A stretch of 7,575 nt of DNA from contig NZ_JPYA01000106.1 in the NCBI RefSeq assembly GCF_000750005.1, forward strand, positions 1-7,575, read 5' to 3'. Shown here in pieces: positions 1-5,172 of this stretch. Below the pieces are notes generated by a model. The model searched no databases. It saw only the letters and a list, made by a program, of their open reading frames with translations, and was not told the DNA's origin. Numbering within the stretch: the stretch's first letter is position 1; each line of letters starts with the position of its first letter. The translations under genes and the position numbers were made by a program. Origin of the DNA: Geobacillus icigianus. Lineage in GTDB: Bacteria; Bacillota; Bacilli; Bacillales; Anoxybacillaceae.

Positions 1-1
1 A

Positions 2-427
2 GCATTTAAGTTAAATAGGCTAGAAAAATTAGCATTAAGTGCAAAATATCTTAAAGATAATGGGTTTGATGATGGTGGTATCTTAATGCGCAAAATAAAA
101 GAAGAGAAGGAACAAATATATGAATTAATGGCACTATTGAAGAGAATTCAAAGAGCAATCAATAAATATTTTGATGCTCAAGCAAATTTCGAGGAGGTTC
201 AACGTAAAGCATTAACGGTTGGTCTAGAGAGAATAAGTAGAGAATTCGAGAATGCTCAAAAACAGTTTGAGGAGGCTCAACGTAGCGCAATAAAGATTGG
301 CGCAGAATTTTCAATAAAATTTGCTGAAGTGAAGATAAAAGATGAGTTAAATATAGTCACTAATAAACATGAGGAAGCAGAGCTTCGCAAACACTTGTCT
401 GATTTAAAAGAGTTAAAAAATTGTTAG
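2..427 (+). CDS. Coiled-coil protein, 3' part (start outside window)
   Basis: The frame is open from base 2, so the gene begins before the window; the ATG at 86 is internal or at best an alternative start without a good ribosome binding site. The visible 141 residues are highly charged and rich in Glu, Lys, Ala and Gln, with the heptad-like spacing of a long alpha-helical coiled coil. A 26-residue period is visible: the FEEVQRKA block encoded from about 187 recurs as FEEAQRSA from about 265, and the underlying DNA (gaggaggttcaacg at 191-204, gaggaggctcaacg at 269-282) is still nearly identical, which suggests a tandem duplication. There is no signal peptide or membrane segment in the visible part. 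A strong terminator follows. I do not recognise the family; a structural or scaffold-like cargo protein is possible but unproven. Confidence 0.75.
   Translation, partial: AFKLNRLEKLALSAKYLKDNGFDDGGILMRKIKEEKEQIYELMALLKRIQRAINKYFDAQANFEEVQRKALTVGLERISREFENAQKQFEEAQRSAIKIGAEFSIKFAEVKIKDELNIVTNKHEEAELRKHLSDLKELKNC
191..282 (+). repeat. Two-copy 78-bp periodic repeat within the coiled-coil gene
   Basis: The blocks at 191-204 and 269-282 differ at one base of 14 and lie exactly 78 bases (26 codons) apart, in frame. The flanking amino acids also match in pattern: F, D/E, two residues, then Q, then FEE, QR and A. The result is an internal coiled-coil repeat. Confidence 0.6.
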
Positions 428-466
428 TGTGATGAAGGCAAAAAATAAAGCAGAGGAGGTGATATA

Positions 467-500
467 AACCGTTCTATTTCAGAACGGTTTTCTTTTTATT
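467..500 (+). terminator. Rho-independent terminator after the coiled-coil gene
   Basis: A perfect 9-bp stem (AACCGTTCT at 467-475, AGAACGGTT at 481-489) with a 5-base loop is followed by a T-rich tail. It lies 40 bases after the stop codon at 425-427 and separates this gene from the exported-protein gene. Confidence 0.9.
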
Positions 501-554
501 TGTCCGTACTCTTAAAGTGGTAACATAGACACGTCTTAAAAGGAGGGGGTAAAA

Positions 555-1289
555 ATGAAAAAGTTTTTTCTTATATTGCTTTTGATAATGACACTGGTGT
601 TGTTTCTTCACTCTAAAGAAAGTTGGCAGAGTGTTTATGTGAAATATTTAGATAGCATCTTCGAATCCAGAGATACATTTCTCAACCCGAATGACGAGTT
701 AGTATTAATCGATTTAGATATAAATGGGATTCCAGAGCTTTTCATCGGTTCGGTAGGTCGTTTAACATCTCCGATCAATGTAGCGATAACGGTAAGAGGT
801 GGCAAGATCGTACATTTAAAGCATAAAGGTGCAGGTATATCGGGCGCACCTATTGAGAGCAAGACTCGTTTTCATATTGGAATGTGGGCGTTTTCGGTAC
901 AGGATTCGAACATAGCGTTATATCGGGGTAATGGTCATTACATATTTATCGGAGAAGACGGCACAAGTGGTCTAGATAGTTGGAGCAGTGGATTGTTTGA
1001 AATAAAGTTAGAAGGCGACACGATTTACACGAATCAGATCAGTTACGCATCTGGACCAAATCCATTTAATGTATGCGATGGATGCGAGGCAGAGCCTGAA
1101 AAGTACAAGTTAGGAACTCAATCGGTATCTCGCACAGAGTATGAAAAAGGTTTAAAAAGGTATTTTTCTCGATTAGAGGCAGTCGACAGTGGTGCGGTTT
1201 CGATAGATGTATGGAAAGTATATGATTTTGATAAAGGTAAAGTAAACCGGCAGAAAATAGAGGAATTTGTAAGGAGTTATGGTCGTTAG
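555..1289 (+). CDS. Small exported protein of unknown function
   Basis: This 244-residue protein has a classic N-terminal signal: KK at residues 2-3, a hydrophobic core at about 4-18, then the polar HSKES. No lipobox cysteine is present, so it is either cleaved and released or held by an uncleaved anchor. Residues 51-60 (LIDLDINGIP) form an acidic Asp-x-Asp-x-Asn-Gly loop like the calcium-binding or FG-GAP-like loops common in secreted Firmicutes proteins. A CxxC pair (C174, C177) sits in the sequence NVCDGCEAE and could form a disulfide or bind metal. The start is fixed by AGGAGG at 541-546, 8 bases upstream of the ATG. It is flanked by terminators on both sides, so it is probably monocistronic. 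I do not recognise a named family; the rest of the chain looks beta-rich. Confidence 0.8.
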   Translation: MKKFFLILLLIMTLVLFLHSKESWQSVYVKYLDSIFESRDTFLNPNDELVLIDLDINGIPELFIGSVGRLTSPINVAITVRGGKIVHLKHKGAGISGAPIESKTRFHIGMWAFSVQDSNIALYRGNGHYIFIGEDGTSGLDSWSSGLFEIKLEGDTIYTNQISYASGPNPFNVCDGCEAEPEKYKLGTQSVSRTEYEKGLKRYFSRLEAVDSGAVSIDVWKVYDFDKGKVNRQKIEEFVRSYGR

Positions 1290-1302
1290 CAGCGGTGGTT
1301 CA

Positions 1303-1389
1303 TCGCTTATAAAAAGGGGTATTTGCTCTTAAAAAGGCATTTCAACAAAAAATACCCGAAAAATTTTTCAAAACGCTAGAGATAAGCGA
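1303..1389 (+). other. Nested inverted repeats in intergenic region, possible structured RNA
   Basis: An outer perfect 8-bp pair (TCGCTTAT at 1303-1310, ATAAGCGA at 1382-1389) encloses an inner perfect 8-bp pair (GGGTATTT at 1317-1324, AAATACCC at 1350-1357) and a 12-base palindrome, GAAAAATTTTTC, at 1358-1369. Alternative partners exist for the outer arm: AGCG at 1291-1294, and CGCT at 1374-1377 with AGCG at 1385-1388. It lies just after the exported-protein stop codon and before the terminator at 1431-1465. This may be a structured 3' untranslated region, a small RNA or a protein-binding site; sequence alone does not decide. Confidence 0.4.
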
Positions 1390-1430
1390 ATTTTAAGAAT
1401 AAAATCGTGAGCTGTTTTATAAGTAGTTGA

Positions 1431-1465
1431 CTAATAAAAACCTGCATAAAGCAGGTTTTTATTAG
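1431..1465. terminator. Perfect 15-bp bidirectional terminator hairpin
   Basis: CTAATAAAAACCTGC (1431-1445) and GCAGGTTTTTATTAG (1451-1465) are perfect complements around the loop ATAAA. The GC-rich tip with an A-tract before it and a T-tract after it is the layout of a terminator that can work on either strand. It ends only 16 bases before the ribosome binding site of the next gene. Any promoter for that gene must therefore lie upstream, with the hairpin acting as an attenuator, or be very short and unrecognised. Confidence 0.85.
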
Positions 1466-1495
1466 TTAGGAACCGAATTAAGGGAGGTTTTAGGG

Positions 1496-2083
1496 ATGCC
1501 AAAAAGGATTGGAAAGAGAGATTCGAGGTTATGGAATAAGGGGGATGTATCGAAAATAGCACCTTACACATCAAGGAGTTTTAGGTTAGCAGTGCAGATA
1601 ATGAAGACGCTAGGTGTCAAGGAAAGTATTATAGATGCTTTTAAGAATGGGGAGATACTGGTCACCAACAGTTTAAGACCGACAATGATAGTCCAAGAGG
1701 GGGTAACAGACAGAGACAAAGAAATAATAGATGAATTAGATCAAAACGGTTTGATGGTTTACCATGTATTGTTTTCATGCATCATGTTAGGGAAAAAGCC
1801 GGATATTCAGAGCGAATTTGAAGTAAATACATTCGAGCAGGTAGTGCCAATTAAGAGTTATTTGTATGTTCCGAAAGATATCTTTGAAGAAGCGATTTAC
1901 ATTGATCCAGATTTAGTGGATAAGCCTCGCGAGGTAGTGATAAAGGAATATGTAGAGTATACAATCTTTATGGCAAAGCAGGGTTATCTCTCTGCATATA
2001 CGTTAAACGAGGAAACAAATGTTGCTATGTTCGATGAAATCTTCGTGAGTAGGGTTGGAAGAGATATCATTAGAGTAGACTAG
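1496..2083 (+). CDS. Uncharacterised 195-aa cytoplasmic protein
   Basis: The gene starts at an ATG with GGGAGG at 1482-1487, 8 bases upstream, and ends at the TAG at 2081-2083. The first ~30 residues are basic (KRIGKRDSRLW), and the rest is a mixed alpha/beta, acidic chain with no signal peptide or convincing membrane helix; the segment at about 86-98 (LMVYHVLFSCIML) is the most hydrophobic stretch. No catalytic motif, zinc site or helix-turn-helix can be recognised. It lies between two strong terminators, so it is likely a single-gene unit of element cargo. I cannot assign a family. The coding signal itself (good ribosome binding site, full-length frame, no competing frame) is convincing. 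Confidence 0.75.
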   Translation: MPKRIGKRDSRLWNKGDVSKIAPYTSRSFRLAVQIMKTLGVKESIIDAFKNGEILVTNSLRPTMIVQEGVTDRDKEIIDELDQNGLMVYHVLFSCIMLGKKPDIQSEFEVNTFEQVVPIKSYLYVPKDIFEEAIYIDPDLVDKPREVVIKEYVEYTIFMAKQGYLSAYTLNEETNVAMFDEIFVSRVGRDIIRVD

Positions 2084-2141
2084 AGCTGATGTATAAAAGG
2101 GTACCTAAAAAATCGTTGGTTCATAACAAGTAAAAAATCAA

Positions 2142-2206
2142 CACCTAAGCAACCGGTAACTAACCTTATACAGGTTAGCTGGAACATTAGGTGCTATTTT
2201 TTTTTT
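2142..2206 (+). terminator. Long branched terminator hairpin with ten-T tail
   Basis: An outer stem CACCTAA (2142-2148) pairs with TTAGGTG (2187-2193). Within it CCGG (2153-2156) pairs with CTGG (2179-2182, one G-U), and CTAACC (2160-2165) pairs with GGTTAG (2173-2178) around a 7-base loop. Ten T residues follow at 2197-2206. It lies about 60 bases after the 195-aa gene and would end its transcript. Confidence 0.9.
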
Positions 2207-2421
2207 GCCTTTTTACTGAGTAACTAAGAAACATTAAGTACTTTCTGGAACATATTGACTCTAGTTGGGGGTAATTAATACCTTTTATGGACATCTGAAA
2301 ACCAAAGGTGCAAATATTTTAAAAACGTCTGCTTTTAGCCTAAAATTCAAGACCTGCACCAAGAGATTTTTTATACGGGCATGGGGTCAATCCCTAATTT
2401 TCGGTATGGGGTGATGGTCAC
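2207..2421. other. Intergenic region before the recombinase module
   Basis: No gene was found between the terminator at 2142-2206 and the 69-aa gene. It holds an imperfect dyad: GGTGCA at 2307-2312 with TGCACC at 2355-2360, and inside it GTCT with AGAC at 2350-2353, followed by a T6 run at 2367-2372. A TTGACT near 2257 resembles a -35 box, but no -10 box with normal spacing is clear. The dyad plus T-run could be an attenuator or a regulator site ahead of the recombinase module. Confidence 0.35.
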
Positions 2422-2631
2422 ATGTCTACTTTAGAAGCTGTTGTTATTGATGGTCAAAAATATTTACCAATCATCGAAAATGATGAAGTCATCGGTGTTA
2501 AAAGATTTAATGAGAAGCATGGAATGTGGGTTGTGGTAAAGTTCATAGAAAGTAATGTCAATGCGGAAAGAGAGTTATTGGAAATGTTAACCCAAGAATA
2601 TATAAGGCAGAAAACAGAATCAAACAATTGA
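2422..2631 (+). CDS. Small 69-aa protein upstream of the recombinase
   Basis: This short gene has GGGGTGAT at 2408-2415 as ribosome binding site, 6 bases before the ATG, and a TGA stop whose bases overlap a TTGACA -35-like box. The protein begins with a likely small beta-rich part (AVVIDGQKYLPIIENDEVIGVKR at about 6-28, then MWVVVKFIE) and ends in a charged helix (about 48-66). It lacks a signal peptide and membrane helix. It lies 82 bases upstream of the serine recombinase on the same strand. Small proteins beside serine recombinases are sometimes directionality factors or regulators, so this is a reasonable candidate, but that rests on position only and no family is recognised. Confidence 0.65.
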   Translation: MSTLEAVVIDGQKYLPIIENDEVIGVKRFNEKHGMWVVVKFIESNVNAERELLEMLTQEYIRQKTESNN

Positions 2632-2670
2632 CATGGTCTAGGTAGCGAGTTAACACAAAGGTAGTGTAAC
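2628..2670 (+). promoter_or_regulatory. Possible recombinase promoter with overlapping dyad operator
   Basis: A consensus TTGACA lies at 2628-2633, and 17 bases later comes a poor -10 candidate, TAACAC (2651-2656). That -10 overlaps an imperfect inverted repeat (GTTAACAC at 2649-2656, GTGTAAC at 2664-2670), as expected for a repressor site. The -10 match is weak, so promoter activity is uncertain. A TATAAA at 2678-2683 is an alternative -10 without a good -35. Confidence 0.35.
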
Positions 2671-2713
2671 TAACAACTATAAAATGAAATATAAAGTTAA
2701 GGGTGGTATTTGA

Positions 2714-4525
2714 ATGGTAATGGATGGTGTGAAGAAAAGAGTTGCTACGCTTTACAGGGTATCGACAAAAGGACAGCTCGATGGTGATGATATTCCTATG
2801 CAGCGAAATGCTTGCAGGTCTTTCATCGAGAAGCAGGGTAATTGGGAATTGGTAAAAGAGTATATTGAAAAAGGGGTTTCTGGATTTAAGGTATCCGCAA
2901 GTAAAAGGGATGCTATTCAACGTGCAAAAGAAGATGCCGAAAAAGGTTTGTTTGATGTTCTTTTAGTATTTATGTTTGACCGTCTGGGTAGGAGAGATGA
3001 TGAGACTCCTTTCATAGTTGAATGGTTTATTAATAATGGAATAGAGGTGTGGTCAGTCAAAGAAGGACAACAAAAGCTAGAAGATCATGCTGATAGGCTT
3101 ATTAATTATATTCGATTCTGGCAATCAAGTGGAGAGAGTAGAAAAACGTCAATACGAGTAAACGAGAAGCATTCGCAAATGGTGGAAGATGGTATTTATA
3201 GAGGGGGTCTAGTGCCTTACGGCTACAAGACGGTTAATTCGGGGGTTTTCAATAAAAAAGGAAAAGAATTACTTAAGGTTGTAATTGATGAGGAAGAAGC
3301 TGAGATTGTTAAAAAAATGTACGATCTTGTTCTTGAGGAGGGATATGGTCAAAGCAGGATAGCTCAATATCTAAACGAAAAAGGTATCCCATCAAAAACA
3401 GGGAAAAAATGGACTTCCGGAGCGGTTAATAATGTATTAAGGAACCCAATGTATAAAGGCTACATGGTTTATGCAAGGGGTACTGAAAAAGAAGTGGTAT
3501 CTAAAGAGAAATTAGAGGAACTAGTAATTATTGATGAGGAAAAGTGGAATAAAGTGCAGAGTATACGTGAGAAGAGAAATCCTGAAAATGTAAAAAATAG
3601 GGGAGAAGAAAGTATTATTACGACTACGAAAAGTTCCTTGTTACTTGTGGGGTTAGTAAGATGTGGACATTGTGGAAGTCCACTTTGTACAACATATAAT
3701 AAAAAGAAATATGTTCGTAAAGATGGAACAGAATATGTAAAGCGTGAGGCTAAATACAGATGTTCGGGTAAAGCACAGAAAAAAGTAGATTGCGATGGAC
3801 AGACATTGTATTCTCCGAAAAAGATTGAAGGTGTGGTTCTTGATGAACTTTACGATTATTTAGACCAACTTGAAACAATCGACCTTACTAGTAAGATTCA
3901 AGAGTTTAAGCAACACAATACTGATAAAGAGGTTAAAACGTTAAAAAAGCTCCAAAGCGAATTTGACAAAGTGAATTCTGCGTTAGTGAAATTAAGAGAT
4001 GAAGCACTCAAAATAATCATGGGGGAAAGTTCCTTTGATGCAAAAGTTGTTAATGACCTTATTAATCAGAAAGAAAATGAGTTAAGGGAGTTGGAAGAAT
4101 CAATCAATAAAGCAAAATTAGATTTAGAATCCAAGAAGGTCGAATTATCTGAAATGGAGGAATTGCAGAGATACATTCCTGTATGGAGAGAAGTATTTGA
4201 AAAGGCATCAGTGGAAAAAAAGAAGATGATGTTAAGTACAGTAATTGACAAAATCGTTGTTTTTAGAGACCGGGTAGAAATCACTTTTAAAATCTCTTTG
4301 AACCGATTTTTAGTAAATGAGGGCAGTCATTCTAACAATGACGCCCTCCCAACTGAGCTAATGCCCCAAACGAACATGGATGAATTGTCCATGCTCTATT
4401 ATATCCAGATGACGGGTGGTTTGCAATCTTTTTTTATCAACCGCTTTCGATATCGACGTGGACAATGTCTTCGATGGAGCGAATGGCGTAATACAGTTCG
4501 GCAGTTGACCGCTTTTGATCGATGA
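2714..4525 (+). CDS. Large serine recombinase with host-derived C-terminal tail
   Basis: This site-specific recombinase would integrate and excise the element through a covalent phosphoserine intermediate. The N-terminal resolvase domain is at about 8-150: YRVST (14-18) holds the catalytic Ser17 with Arg15, and FDRLGRR (88-94) holds the conserved DRLGR motif. The Recombinase domain covers about 165-285 (GLVPYGY, LNEKGIPSKTGKKWT, VLRNPMYKGY). A zinc ribbon follows (C317xxC320, C350 and C360), then a coiled coil at about 400-480, as in large serine integrases. The ribosome binding site AAGGGTGG (2699-2706) favours ATG 2714; ATG 2720 is an alternative. Normal family similarity seems to end near residue 530 (VEITFKISLN). 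Residues from about 544 to 603 are encoded by the interrupted tRNA, its promoter and the opposite strand of mgtC, so this tail is an accident or consequence of integration. Confidence 0.93.
   Translation: MVMDGVKKRVATLYRVSTKGQLDGDDIPMQRNACRSFIEKQGNWELVKEYIEKGVSGFKVSASKRDAIQRAKEDAEKGLFDVLLVFMFDRLGRRDDETPFIVEWFINNGIEVWSVKEGQQKLEDHADRLINYIRFWQSSGESRKTSIRVNEKHSQMVEDGIYRGGLVPYGYKTVNSGVFNKKGKELLKVVIDEEEAEIVKKMYDLVLEEGYGQSRIAQYLNEKGIPSKTGKKWTSGAVNNVLRNPMYKGYMVYARGTEKEVVSKEKLEELVIIDEEKWNKVQSIREKRNPENVKNRGEESIITTTKSSLLLVGLVRCGHCGSPLCTTYNKKKYVRKDGTEYVKREAKYRCSGKAQKKVDCDGQTLYSPKKIEGVVLDELYDYLDQLETIDLTSKIQEFKQHNTDKEVKTLKKLQSEFDKVNSALVKLRDEALKIIMGESSFDAKVVNDLINQKENELRELEESINKAKLDLESKKVELSEMEELQRYIPVWREVFEKASVEKKKMMLSTVIDKIVVFRDRVEITFKISLNRFLVNEGSHSNNDALPTELMPQTNMDELSMLYYIQMTGGLQSFFINRFRYRRGQCLRWSEWRNTVRQLTAFDR
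4319..4348. repeat. Strong dyad at the element end
   Basis: GAGGGC (4319-4324) and GTCATT (4326-4331) pair with AATGAC (4337-4342) and GCCCTC (4343-4348) around the loop CTAAC, giving 12 bp with a single bulged A at 4325. There is no T-run on either side, so it is not a typical terminator. It sits exactly where the tRNA similarity breaks down and may be part of the recombinase attachment site. Confidence 0.6.
4320..4370. other. Inferred hybrid attachment site (attL or attR)
   Basis: The right half, up to 4367, is tRNA-like host sequence, and the left half is element sequence with a dyad. Large serine recombinases use attachment sites of about 40-50 bp with a 2-bp crossover, which fits a break placed near 4343-4348. 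The exact crossover cannot be fixed without the other end of the element or an empty site. Confidence 0.5.
4343..4367 (-). pseudogene. 5' fragment of an interrupted tRNA gene, probably tRNA-Ala
   Basis: Read on the minus strand from 4367, the sequence follows the tRNA plan: a 7-base acceptor strand GGGGCAT, then TA (positions 8-9), D-stem GCTC, D-loop AGTTGGGA, then GGGC in place of the usual GAGC. The GGGGC acceptor and GCTCAGTTGGGAG D-arm are most like Firmicutes tRNA-Ala. After this point there is no proper anticodon arm (no U33), variable loop, T-arm or matching acceptor 3' strand. A tRNA-type promoter sits directly upstream. The simplest reading is a host tRNA gene cut in its D-arm by integration, with the 3' part at the far end of the element. 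Isotype is uncertain because the anticodon is missing. Confidence 0.65.
4398..4426 (-). promoter_or_regulatory. Strong minus-strand promoter of the interrupted tRNA gene
   Basis: On the minus strand TTGCAA (4421-4426) and TATAAT (4398-4403) are separated by exactly 17 bases. The predicted start near 4391 is about 24 bases before the tRNA 5' end, a normal tRNA leader length. A small dyad, CATGGA and TCCATG, lies in the leader. In the present arrangement the transcript runs into the 3' end of the recombinase gene in antisense. Confidence 0.75.
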
Positions 4526-5114
4526 CAGCACGCAGCTTCAACAAATGTTCATTCTCCTCGACGTCTTTGATGCGTATCGTTTTAATATTGATTTCTTGTC
4601 GCTTTAAATGCTCGATCACTTTGGCAATGTTTTTTTCATCGGCAACGGTGATTTGCAGCATTACTTCTTTTTCACGCAGCTGCTTCGGTCCGAAAAAGTT
4701 GATTAAAAATGGAATCAGTTCAACGCTAACAATGAGCAGAGCGACACCAAAGGCCGATTCCCAATAGAAACCGGCGCCGACTGCCACGCCAATTCCTGCC
4801 GCCCCCCAGATAATGGCGGCTGTTGTCAGTCCAGTAATGCTGTCGTTGCCACGGCGTAAAATAACGCCCGCTCCTAAAAAACCGACGCCTGATACGATTT
4901 GTGCGGCCAAGCGAAGCGGATCCATTGTGATATGGTCTTTAAGCGGGAAGACATACGCCGATTCGATCGAAACGATCGTCAATAGGCAGCTTGAAATCGA
5001 AATGACCAAACACGTTTTCAAGCCGACTGGTTTTCGCTTCAACTCCCGTTCCAGTCCGATGATCATGCCAAGAATGGCCGAAATCCCTAATTTAAGGAAT
5101 GGATCAAACATCAT
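4437..5114 (-). CDS. MgtC/SapB family membrane protein
   Basis: This 225-residue protein carries the hallmarks of the MgtC family, linked to magnesium homeostasis and, in Salmonella, to control of ATP synthase. The N-terminal half has about five membrane helices (roughly 5-22, 34-51, 67-86, 95-115, 119-140). Signature motifs are IGLERE (19-24), KPVGLKT (28-34), AQIVSGVGFLGAGVI (71-85) and GLTTAAIIW (95-103). A soluble ACT-like domain follows at about 150-225. Length is normal for the family. Two ATGs start the frame; GGGGGGAG lies 5 bases before the first and 8 before the second, so ATG 5111 is equally plausible. It is divergent from the transporter with only 58 bases between them, leaving no room for an M-box riboswitch. 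Its last 89 bases are overlapped by the recombinase tail on the other strand. Confidence 0.92.
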   Translation of the reverse strand: MMFDPFLKLGISAILGMIIGLERELKRKPVGLKTCLVISISSCLLTIVSIESAYVFPLKDHITMDPLRLAAQIVSGVGFLGAGVILRRGNDSITGLTTAAIIWGAAGIGVAVGAGFYWESAFGVALLIVSVELIPFLINFFGPKQLREKEVMLQITVADEKNIAKVIEHLKRQEINIKTIRIKDVEENEHLLKLRAVIDQKRSTAELYYAIRSIEDIVHVDIESG

Positions 5115-5132
5115 TCGTTCTCCCCCCGTTCG

Positions 5133-5141
5133 TGATATAAT
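5133..5141 (+). promoter_or_regulatory. Extended -10 promoter for the transporter gene
   Basis: TG-A-TATAAT at 5133-5141 is a perfect extended -10 element, which can work with the weak -35 (TTCGTT at 5114-5119, 16-base spacer). Transcription would start near 5148, about 25 bases before the start codon. The same 58-base gap must also hold the mgtC promoter on the other strand, where only a weak TTGCCA -35-like box is seen, so the two may compete. Confidence 0.6.
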
Positions 5142-5172
5142 GTAGGAAAATGGTTGGCAAGGAGATGGAATC

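Larger units (their letters stand above)
1..4346. mobile_element. One end of an integrated serine-recombinase element
   Basis: This stretch is visibly AT-rich compared with everything to its right and encodes a large serine recombinase at its right edge, next to a hybrid site where a tRNA-like sequence is interrupted. The other genes are small and unrecognised, as is usual for cargo of prophages, integrative elements or genomic islands. The left boundary is outside the window. No structural phage gene, relaxase or conjugation gene is visible, so phage, ICE and island cannot be told apart. The right boundary, around 4343-4348, is inferred from where the tRNA similarity stops. Confidence 0.75.

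Noticed and set aside
658..672. tRNA T-loop-like TTCGAATC as the missing 3' half of the interrupted tRNA
   Set aside because: No flanking stem pairing, no acceptor strand, and it lies inside the exported-protein gene.
2558..2920. 120-aa minus-strand frame across the recombinase start
   Set aside because: It is antisense to the conserved catalytic domain and has no ribosome binding site support.
4270..4367. A complete tRNA on the minus strand, using GGTTCAAAG near 4300 as a T-loop
   Set aside because: The T-stem does not pair, the acceptor 3' strand does not match GGGGCAT, the anticodon loop lacks U33, and the segment lies in recombinase coding sequence.
4522..5145. Plus-strand reading frames of 81 and 110 aa opposite mgtC
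   Set aside because: They are antisense to a well-conserved MgtC protein and lack ribosome binding sites and family features.
5115..5172. M-box magnesium riboswitch upstream of mgtC
   Set aside because: The gap is only 58 bases and already holds two ribosome binding sites and a promoter; there is no space for the element.
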